Below, piece by piece: positions 56,301-64,000 of a stretch of 64,000 bases of DNA. The stretch spans positions 868,001-932,000 of the forward strand of contig JAJIRX010000570.1 in the NCBI GenBank assembly GCA_023853785.1, in the 5' to 3' direction. A program made the position numbers and the translations under genes. Positions within the stretch are counted from its first letter, which is position 1; each line of letters opens with the position of its first letter. The DNA is from Psilocybe azurescens (lineage: Eukaryota > Basidiomycota > Agaricomycetes > Agaricales > Agrocybaceae). A model generated the notes under the pieces. That model saw nothing but the letters and a program-made list of their open reading frames with translations. It searched no databases and was not told where the DNA came from.

Positions 56301-56800
56301 TAAACTCTCAGGCTTGTGACCACTCGACTGACTGAGCTGACGAAACTCATTCTCTTTGATGAGTGCTAAGCGGTGTCGTTCATCCACAGTCAAAATAGAT
56401 TCTGGGTGGTACGATCCTGAGGCTGCGAGTGTATCGCCGTTTCGCGTACCTCAGCGGCAGTAGTGTTGCCCCAGATGTAAGTACTGAAGTGCGGAGACAA
56501 GGATCATGCCCTCAGCCAATCACAACCGATTAAATGGCGTGGGGAAATGAGTATGCCGAGGCATCCATCTAGGATCATGGATGCTAAGGACATCATTCCT
56601 CCTGACATCACCCTGACAGTGACACCACCCCTTTTCTTCTTTTCTTTTCTCTATGAGCCTTCTTTTCGAACACGACTTTTTGATTAGTCAATATGCATCC
56701 CATCATTCTCATTGCTTCTGTCTTCCTTAAATAGAGAGAAATGGACGGTTGTCATTGAACCTCTCCCTCCCTCCATAAACACAAACACCCCCAGCAATAT
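53380..56800. other. Gene-poor interval with tRNA-like and repeated fragments
   Basis: No gene is supported over 3.4 kb. A minus-strand ORF at 53543-53818 contains a hydrophobic stretch (ALFVTVAGAIGSVYYGTIFG) but no family. Related fragments of the type GACAGTCAAAACGCAGCTGGCC / AACTCGGC.CCTACA recur at about 55655-55690 and 55995-56035. Nearby CAATGGTCAGGACGCCTCCA and AATCGAAACCCGGAC (55790-55860) resemble degenerate tRNA boxes, perhaps SINE remains. The stretch ends with a T/C-rich promoter-like region (56630-56790). Confidence 0.4.
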
Positions 56801-56801
56801 C

Positions 56802-58688
56802 ATGGATGTTCACCCCCTTCGCCCCTTCTCTTACTTGCTCCAGAGTTGGTTCTGGCTATCGGTGATGAGGTGAGTAGTACATGTGCTACACGGATCATAG
56901 CACTCCAGCATATTGACGTCGACGACTCGCACAGTTGAACCTCTCCGCCGCAAAACAGCTTCGCCTGACGTGCAAGTCTCTCGCCGAGACTTTAGCCAGC
57001 AAAGTACTACGGAAGCTCACACTCAATGTATCACGGAAAACTATGGAGAAAGGCATCTCCACACTGGAAGGCCTATCGACTGCGACACATGCGGCATGCT
57101 ATGCGACGCGGGAGCTGCACATCGGGTCCCTTTCGCCGGTATACGACCCTGCTTTTCAACAGCCCGTATGGAGGCACGAAGGAGGCCAGTGGGTCGCTGT
57201 CCAACCCACATGGGACACCGCCGAAATGGCCGCGGCGGAAGAAAAGATGGAGAGACATTTATTTGATGCGATTATCTCGTTAAAGGGGCTTCAGTCCGTT
57301 GAGTGAGTTCCCTGTGGTTGCCTTACCCCTGCTGCTACTGAACAACGCGATTTTGGATAATTTCAAGGTGGATACCATTCGCACAAGACAGCGAACGGAC
57401 ACATCGGACCGTCGTGGACGCACTGCAGACCCTGCCCAGCCTTGCCCGTCTCAGGATCAGCCTTCCCAATCTGCGCGTCCCCATGGGGCTGGACGCCTTT
57501 GTGCACCTGCGCGAAATCGCGACCGAGGAGTCCGCCGGCGGCGAGGGCGCGCAGGACGTGCACGACGGCCTGGCGTCCGCGGTAGCGCGGAATCCACACA
57601 TCACGTCGATCTGCGTATCGGACAGCTGGCGCTATGGCCGGGCGGTGCCGCGGACGCGGAGCCTGCACCAGCTGTTCAAGCACTATCCGCCGGAGGCCCC
57701 GCCGCTCAAGCTGCGCCACCTCGGCTTGTCGATGTGCCTCGTGCGTTTGGATGGTGACGTCATGCATCATCTGCAGCATCTTACGTCGCTGCGCCTCACG
57801 GCCATCGAAGATCCGTACTTTATCCGTCCCTCTCAGCCTCAGGGGACTATAGCGGACACTGAGGAGGAGGATGCAGTAATCATGCAGGAGCGGCTGAGGT
57901 ACGGTTCGAGTCTGGAAGATGTGTGGAAAGCGCTGCGCATGACCGACGTGCGCCTGGAAACAATTGAGGTGGACGCGGTCCCCTTCGCACTGATGCAATA
58001 CCTGCAGTCGTATTCTGGCTTAAAAAATTGGTCTTGACGCCTGGTGGGTTCGACGAAGGCGCGGTGGCGATGTCCGACATCGTTGCTGCGCAATTCTTCG
58101 ACGACAATGGCCCGCTTGGCAGCCACGCCCAGTCTTTGGAAGACCTGCAGATATCGGCGATGCACGAGGGCGGGTGGTGCTTCGGCGTGCATAATGCGAA
58201 GGCTCTAGCCAAGTGTACGAAGCTCAGGAACCTGAGGATGAACGTTATCTCGTCACAGCTGACGCATGGCCCTGGGTTTGTCCGGGATACTGTTCAGGCT
58301 GTAGAGGAAGACGTCATTGTAAGCAGACTTGGATTCTTTCTTCACAACATGCTGACATGACAATCCCCCCTCCGCGACCTTATAACAATAGAAACTGCTT
58401 TTCGACACAGTAGTCCAGCACATGCCTTCCGTGGAGAACGTGCAAGTCGACGGCACGTACCCAGCCCAAGGCCACTACGATGAGCGAACTGGGAACCCAC
58501 TAAGGGTGCACAGAAATCGCGTGGTCAAGAAGATGGGGAGGAGTATCGCAGAGTATAGGGCACCGGAGGGATGTGTACGCCTTCCAGTCGGGGTAATTGG
58601 GTTCGAGAAACATGAGGTGTCGTATACAGCGGAACGGGACCAGGAGCAGGGACGGCTGAGATACGTGGAGGCGCCCGTGGTGTGTTGA
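56802..58688 (+). CDS. F-box/LRR-like protein, 4 exons, one apparent frameshift at an A run
   Basis: Exons are about 56802-56870, 56936-57302, 57368-58318 and 58392-58688, with GT-AG introns of 65, 65 and 73 bp. PELVLAIGDE|LNLSAAKQLRLTCKSLAETL is the F-box-like start. It is followed by SLARLRISLPNLRVPMGLD, the LKLRHLGLSM and LTSLRLTAIE repeat-like segments, and LKKLVLTPGGFDEGA with GGWCFGVHNAKALAKCTKLR near the end. The family is expected to act as substrate receptors of SCF ubiquitin ligases; the substrate is unknown. The frame breaks at AAAAAA (58022-58027): one base more would restore LKKLVLTPGG. The ATG at 56802 is one frame off the PEL motif, so the true start is unresolved. Confidence 0.72.
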
Positions 58689-58903
58689 ATGGATGTTCTG
58701 TGTGAGTTTTGATTCGTTGCTTGACTGTTTTGCGTCGTAATTCTCATTCGTCCCATGCTACAGTTGCAAAAGTACTCACATATCATACCAGAACGTGATT
58801 ATGTTGTATACTAGTATGTACAAATATTATTTCTCCGATCTCCTAAGTATTATCATCGCGACACCCGATTCCGATGTCGTTGAGCTTCAACCTCAACCTC
58901 GAC

Positions 58904-60173
58904 TCAGTGGTAAGTATTGAGGTGCTCGGGCAACGCCTCCATCGACACATAGGTCGGAGACGCATTGGCCACCGCACACACGCGGCACGCGATGAGCGAC
59001 TTATCCCGCTCTCTGCACTCGAGCCCGTGGCACTCGAGCATGTGCGCGCCGATATAGTCCACGCGCAGCCTGCGCAGGCTCGCAATGTCGCTGTCCAAAG
59101 TAAAGACGGCTTTCGCAAGCGCGTCGGCATCCATACCCTTAGAGGAGGACGAGAAGGAGGAGGACGAGAAGGAGGGGGGAGGGGAAGGCCGGATCGACGG
59201 CATCATCGCCACTGCGGATAACGGAGAAGCAGTTGTACCCGTACATCCCGACTTTGCACCGTTGGCGATCCCACACGCACTTGCGCGCCCGGTTGTATGT
59301 GGATATCAGGCGCGCGAGCTCTGCGGTGCGACCTTGGAATTGGGCTTGCAGTTGCGATTGGATAAGGTATTGGTACTGGTACGAATTTCCGAGGTCAATT
59401 GGCTCTTCGGAGTCGGAGTTGGAGTCATGGCCTGGCTGTGTGTTGTGGTGGACGTGGTGGGTGTTGTTCAAGTTCAGGCCTTGCAAAGACAGATGCTCTG
59501 CGGTGCGATTTGGGAACTGGGGTGGGACTTGCAGTTGCGATCGGATGTGGTACTGGTGTTGGGGCCGGGCATGCAGTTGCGACGGGACGTGGTGTTGGGA
59601 TTGGGATGGATTTCCGGTGTCAATTGCGTCTTCGACGCCGGAGTCGGGGCGTCTATGGTGGATGGTGTTGTCCAAGTTCAGGTCCAGCAAAGACAAAGTG
59701 CCTATCCGGGCTTCCATCTGCGCCTGCTTTTCTCTTTCTTTCTCTCGTTCTTTCGCCAGCCGCTTTTTGTCTGCTAATTCCCACCGCTCCCACCGCCTTT
59801 CTCTTTCTGCTGCTGCCAGCTTCCGCTTTTCAGCCTCAGAATCATACTTCCTTGAAGGTTGGGGCTGGGATCGGGAGCGGAGGTGTCTTTTCCTTGGATG
59901 TGGGTTGCTGAAGTTTCTGATTTCGGCAGTGGTTTTGGTGGCATATATGTGTGGTGTGAGCGGGTCGCGAAATTTGCTGTGCGGTTTAGGTTCAGGAGGG
60001 ATCTGTAGGCTGGTGGACCCGTGGGTGGTAATGGTGATGTCGATATGTGGTAGTTTTGAGCAGATGTATCCATATGTGGATATGTGATACGATGTGTGTG
60101 TGATATGTGTGATATATGATGTGGAATCTGTCAATTTCGGCGTGTGTGCGGAGAGAAGCAGGCAAAAAGTCAC
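58904..60173 (-). CDS. C-terminal zinc-finger orphan protein, frameshift at a C run
   Basis: The minus-strand frame 60173-59139 begins MTFCLLLSAHTPKL (start uncertain). It has a charged coiled-coil-like stretch (EAEKRKLAAAERERRWERWE..KEREKEREKQAQME), two similar segments with LSLLDLNLDNTIHHR and LSLQGLNLNNTHHVH, and KCVWDRQRCKVGMYGYNCFS. The frame is lost at CCCCCC (near 59176) and continues one over with FSSSSFSSSSKGMDADALAK, LRVDYIGAHMLECHGLECRE and the finger C-RVC..H-LNTY-H, ending at 58904. The end of the gene is paralogous to 62151-62495. A minus-strand ORF at 60201-60440 (MIIFRPPPELKFKELNMVTG) might be an upstream exon. The function is unknown. Confidence 0.5.
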
Positions 60174-62150
60174 ACGTACGCGATGTCCTTCTTTTTCATT
60201 CTAGGAAAGCTGGTTGGTGTCATGGGGTTGCGGAAGCCGGTGAAGGGTATCCTGGGGATTTTTAAATCTCTGGAAGCAGTTACCACGCATAAGTATGTAA
60301 GAGAGATAGAGAGAGAGAATTGAAGTGAGGACGTACGCTGGAGGTTGCGCTTTCTCTTCTGCGTCTATGTCATACTTGGTTCCAGTGACCATGTTGAGTT
60401 CTTTGAACTTGAGCTCTGGCGGTGGCCTGAATATGATCATCTCATGAGGGTGCCTGTCGGAGATATCAGCAGAGGATTTTTAGTACTACTTGAATCAATT
60501 CGAAGAAAGTCACTTACATCGCATTCATGGTATCTACGAGTACGGTGAGATATAGAATTTGCGATGTTGAACAACAACGCTATCCGGGAGGAGAAGGTCG
60601 AAAACAGAAAGAATCCAGCTTTCTTGTATCCGTGATGCTCTGTTTATACCGTTGTTTGGATATCTGCAAAGAGGCCGGATGGCACTTTACTTCCACGGCG
60701 ACACATGGTGTGCACTCGGGAATTGACTCATATTGCCTTCTTTGTACCATATTTAGGCATGAGGCCAACAATGAGTGGCCCATTAACCTGATTCATAAAG
60801 GGGTAGTAAGACACACTGGGCCTGAAGCAGACCTGCTGTGATAGTTGGTCCCAAAGCGCTCGATGTACCTCGCAGCAGACAGCCGTCGCCTCGATGGATT
60901 TGCGAAATAGCCATAAAAGATGGTTGTTTTTCTCTTGTGAGAAAGAGAACGGACGTGTGGATCTCATAGAAGCATCTTCCTGGAATCCCATCGACATGAT
61001 ATCTTGATTCTAATCAAAGCCTCCGAGCGGGTGAGCAGCTGAGCTTGGGAAGAACAAGAAAATAGCGTTACTAAATCAGGTAGCTGCCGGATATATCACA
61101 CTGGAGCTCTTGATAGCGATGAAGTCTTCACTTGGCCTGGAATTCGTGATTTGCTGATGCTGATAAGGCAGCCAGATGTGCTTTGAGATAAAAAGACAAT
61201 CCCATTGAAGCTTTGAAGTAGTACTAAAAGGCAGATCGGAGCAGATCGGATACATAACCAGCGTCTCCTCAATTTCTCCTCAGATAGTAATTTTCGCCAA
61301 TATCCAAAAACTGCAATGTGACACATAGCGCGTAACACGTATGTAACGTCTTCCATTTTACTGGCCTCGTTTGGGCCTCGTTTCGTTTTCCGCCGTCGTC
61401 AATCAGCGTTCAAGTTCTGCACTGCTCTCTTCTACTATCTATACCTTCGTGTGGAATTTCATATCTTGACTTGAAATATCGAACACTTGAGTTATCCTTG
61501 TCTATGATTCATTTTTTCGTGGTTCGTGCAAGACCTGCATACTTGTACCAGCTTGTATATCGCCAACCGTATCTGCTTGGCAATCAAAGGATCCACTGTA
61601 TTATCTGCAATCTGGGATATGTCAGTAATTCTGTTTCTGGAATAAGTCGGGTCCTTCGTTTCAAGACTCTCAGAAATGTTTTTAAAGGGTTATTGCCGTC
61701 TCTCCACCGATAGTGGAGTCAATCGATATCATAGGACTCAAAGCACGTCAATCTGTTCTGCCTCTCGCAATTTTCGACATACTTGGAGTGTGCCTCATCT
61801 GGTATATATGATTTCCGCCGATACTACTCCGCTGTTTTAGATACAGCGATATGTCATCGCGTTTGCTGATTTGGGTAACGGATTCGGATTATATATCTTG
61901 CGGCACGCAGTCTCGGTGATTCGGCCTGTTAAACATCTGCCGAGGACGATGTTGTCAGATTGAGGCACTGGACCGCTGACAAAACATCATCGAGGCATCT
62001 AGATGAATATCCAGTGAGCGTTCAGTCCTGTCCTCGACCCTTTATGGCAGTTATACTTCTTGAATATTCGCTTATGCTACAGTATGTAATTCTCGCGTGG
62101 CAAATATGATTACACATTCTACTAGTATGTACGATTGTTGTTTATCTCGC
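60174..62150. other. Interval with no confident gene
   Basis: Apart from the possible upstream exon at 60201-60440 (minus), only short ORFs are seen, such as 60527-60841 and 61471-61713. A GAGATAGAGAGAGAGA run lies at about 60301-60316. Confidence 0.3.
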
Positions 62151-62495
62151 TCAATGAAATATGTTCAGGTGTTCAGGTAGCGAATGCATCGGTATGAAGA
62201 TTGGCAAACCTTTACCTGTCTCACACGCCTTGCATGCGATCAACATTTTATCCGACTTCTTATACCCAAGTTCATAGCACTAGAGAAGATGCGCACCTAT
62301 GTAGTCCAGCAGCAGCCTGCGCAGACTCTCAACATCCACGTTCACATGCGCATTGTTATTGGCACGAACAAAGAGGAAGTTGAAGCGATTGTACCTGTAG
62401 ATCCCAATTTTGCATTCCATCGGATCCCATACACATGTTCATGATTTGTTGTATTCTGGCATTAGGAGAGCGATTTCTGGGTTTCGGGTTGCCAT
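62151..62495 (-). pseudogene. Broken paralogue of the zinc-finger orphan at 58904
   Basis: On the minus strand one frame reads MATRNPEIALLMPEYNKS, TGA, TCVWDPMECKIGIYRYNRFN, then VDVESLRRLLLDYIGAHLL, TAG, CYELGYKKSDKMLIACKACE and MHSLPEHLNIFH to the stop at 62151. This lines up with CVWDRQRCKVGMYGYN, LRRLRVDYIGAHMLEC and MEALPEHLNTYH of the 59-kb gene. It retains the CX2C..HX4H finger but has two premature stops. The N-terminal coiled-coil part is not found upstream. Confidence 0.7.
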
Positions 62496-63330
62496 TGGTT
62501 GTTTACAGGGTCAATTTCTGCGGCCTGCGTTTCTGTGGCGCATGAATCTGTAGTGTATAGTTTGCGCCATCTACTCTCTAATGGTGTCAGATGTGGTCGG
62601 AATGTGAAAAATTGTGAATCAGGGATATTCTCTGTGTGTCTGGTAGTATAGTAATATAATCCAACCGGTCGCCTGGGAGAAGGTGAAGGAGCAGCGATGT
62701 ACACTGGAGCTGTTGCCAAATTCCGTATCTTTCCGATTTATAATTGAGATATGCTTTGGGGTTGGTGAAATTGTACACTTGGATCGGTGTAATGTGCTGA
62801 GATCTGGTTTGGAGAGAATAAATAGTAGTGTTGGTAAAGCAGTGCAAGCGTTTGAGTTTCGACTGGATAAGAAGAAAATGCAAGCCACATGTACGTGGCC
62901 ATTTTATCTTATCAGCGCTCTATACATATTGACATGATAACATGCTCAGTATGAGGTATTAAGCGACACGAAACGGGGGATGTTGTGGATTGAAACTATA
63001 CCTCCTTTTGAGACTCTACTTTTATGGTTATATAAATTGCAAAGACGCATGCGGCACTTCAACAACATGAACTTGACTCGAATGTCCCATATTCCTTATT
63101 TGTAGTATTTAGGGTATGAAGCGAATTATTAACACGGACATTAAAACGAAAAGGGAGCGTGGCACCAGTTTTTAATATGTCAAAGTGGGAATTCAAAGTG
63201 GGAGTTTAATAAGGGTTACTAGGGAGAAACACGGAATTTTCATTCTAACATAGCAGTGGCCAGGTGAGCCATGAATAGACATGGTATCTACGAGGGTCCT
63301 ACTACCAGTGGTCAATTATCTCGGCGAGCT
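62496..63330. other. Interval with no supported gene
   Basis: Several overlapping ORFs on both strands (62587-62888 and 62683-62937) have no motif. No paralogue is visible in the window. Confidence 0.3.
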
Positions 63331-64000
63331 TCATCCCGAAATATGTTTCTGTATTGCCCCAGCATCGATGATGGCATACTTCTCCAATTCTTGCAAAAGA
63401 CGCGCCCATCTGCCCGCATGCCACCCTGCGATATCCTTCCACTGCTGACTATCCTGCCCCCACACGATTCTCAGCCAGATCAAATAGGAAGCAACAACGA
63501 TATCGCCCCAGGACGCTTCATTTCCCATGAAAAATGGTCCAAGATCGTCGGTCTTCGAATACCAGGTGTCGACCTTCCCTATACCTGCTTGGAGTTCACC
63601 CCATCGCTTAGTTGCATAATCGCCTTTGGGACGAAGGTCTTCCAAGGATTTCCCGAACGCTTGTTCTCTCGTACGACTGAAATATTCGAGACTGCGAGGG
63701 TTGAGGGCGAGGCATGTATCGGGCAGGATGAACTCCCAGAGAGGGTCTAAGGCGGCATCGAGTGCTTCATCGAATGCATGATGCAATGCGAGTGTGCTAC
63801 GAGGAAGAACGGTTGGTGTGTCGGGATAAGTTTTGTCCAGGTATTCGACAATAAGAATGGAGTCTGCGATATACACTCCGGTGGATGGATCGTGTATGGC
63901 CGGAAGAGTGTAGCTATCACTACCATCGGGATTCTTGGTCGTCGGTTTGATGCCCAACTTCTTGCAGACGGGCTCGATGTCGGGATATTCGACCCATTCG
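63331..64000 (-). CDS. Glutathione S-transferase, FuA/etherase-like, 5' end outside window
   Basis: An open minus-strand frame runs from the window edge to the stop at 63331. It begins within EWVEYPDIEPVCKKLGIKPT, so the first roughly 40 residues and the expected single intron lie beyond 64000. It keeps YTLPAIHDPSTGVYIADSIL with the cis-Pro loop, PLWEFILPDTCLALNPRSLE, SREQAFGKSLEDL-type helix residues and HAGRWARLLQELEKYAI. The C-terminus is about 12 residues longer than in the 36.1-kb copy. No lesion is visible in the part present. A cytosolic glutathione-dependent detoxification role is inferred from the family. Confidence 0.9.
   Translation of the reverse strand, partial: EWVEYPDIEPVCKKLGIKPTTKNPDGSDSYTLPAIHDPSTGVYIADSILIVEYLDKTYPDTPTVLPRSTLALHHAFDEALDAALDPLWEFILPDTCLALNPRSLEYFSRTREQAFGKSLEDLRPKGDYATKRWGELQAGIGKVDTWYSKTDDLGPFFMGNEASWGDIVVASYLIWLRIVWGQDSQQWKDIAGWHAGRWARLLQELEKYAIIDAGAIQKHISG

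Noticed and set aside
48826..62495. Stop-codon reassignment (TAG read as an amino acid)
   Set aside because: In-frame TAG occurs only in damaged copies, while intact-looking genes such as both crystallin-like copies use TAG as their terminator.

Overview
The window looks like chromosomal DNA of a filamentous basidiomycete, most likely an agaricomycete. Most supported genes have short GT-AG introns (49-73 bp). The recognisable families are typical of mushroom-forming fungi: a FuA/etherase-like glutathione S-transferase family, an F-box/LRR-type receptor protein, small secreted beta/gamma-crystallin-like proteins, two-finger C2H2 orphan proteins and an NADP-dependent medium-chain reductase. There is no prokaryotic operon structure, rRNA or CRISPR array.

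The left part (1-35.6 kb) is a repeat-rich, rearranged segment. It holds five decaying copies of an Nha1-type Na+/H+ antiporter gene (0.56-1.0 kb and 6.9-8.5 kb on the minus strand; 18.5-21.05, 24.4-25.8 and 28.5-31.2 kb on the plus strand). A 3.1-kb palindrome (8.66-11.77 kb) carries two head-to-head, apparently intact crystallin-like secreted-protein genes, and a truncated third copy lies at 23.4 kb. Two copies of a five-exon orphan gene (26.46-27.94 and 33.52-35.04 kb, minus) each carry their own different lesions. A degenerate Copia retrotransposon (12.42-18.06 kb) sits in one copy of a segmental duplication, and the other copy preserves the empty target site. A 2.8-kb element at 4.06-6.87 kb has inverted ends, a 9-bp target-site duplication and a 1.5-kb GC-rich minisatellite inside, and looks like a non-autonomous DNA transposon. 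A short sequence at 0.33-0.41 kb recurs directly at 35.58-35.66 kb, at the other edge of this region.

The right part (36-64 kb) is a more ordinary but partly decayed gene region: an intact GST (36.1 kb), an Hsp70-like remnant, a secreted jelly-roll-like orphan, a frameshifted GST (40.3 kb), a ten-exon medium-chain reductase (41.9-43.4 kb), several small hypothetical genes, two C2H2 genes (one with in-frame stops), a 656-bp mariner-type MITE (52.7 kb), a gene-poor stretch (53.4-56.8 kb), an F-box protein (56.8-58.7 kb), a zinc-finger orphan (58.9-60.2 kb), its broken paralogue (62.15 kb) and a third GST cut by the window edge (63.3-64.0 kb).

No pathway is encoded as a unit. The GSTs and the reductase share a general xenobiotic and reactive-aldehyde detoxification theme, but they are separate genes. 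Several otherwise good genes fail by one base at or near a homopolymer. That could mean recent decay or assembly error, and raw reads would decide. I found no defence or biosynthetic system. The most informative signals are structural: the empty/filled site pair, the palindromic gene pair and the antiporter remnants.
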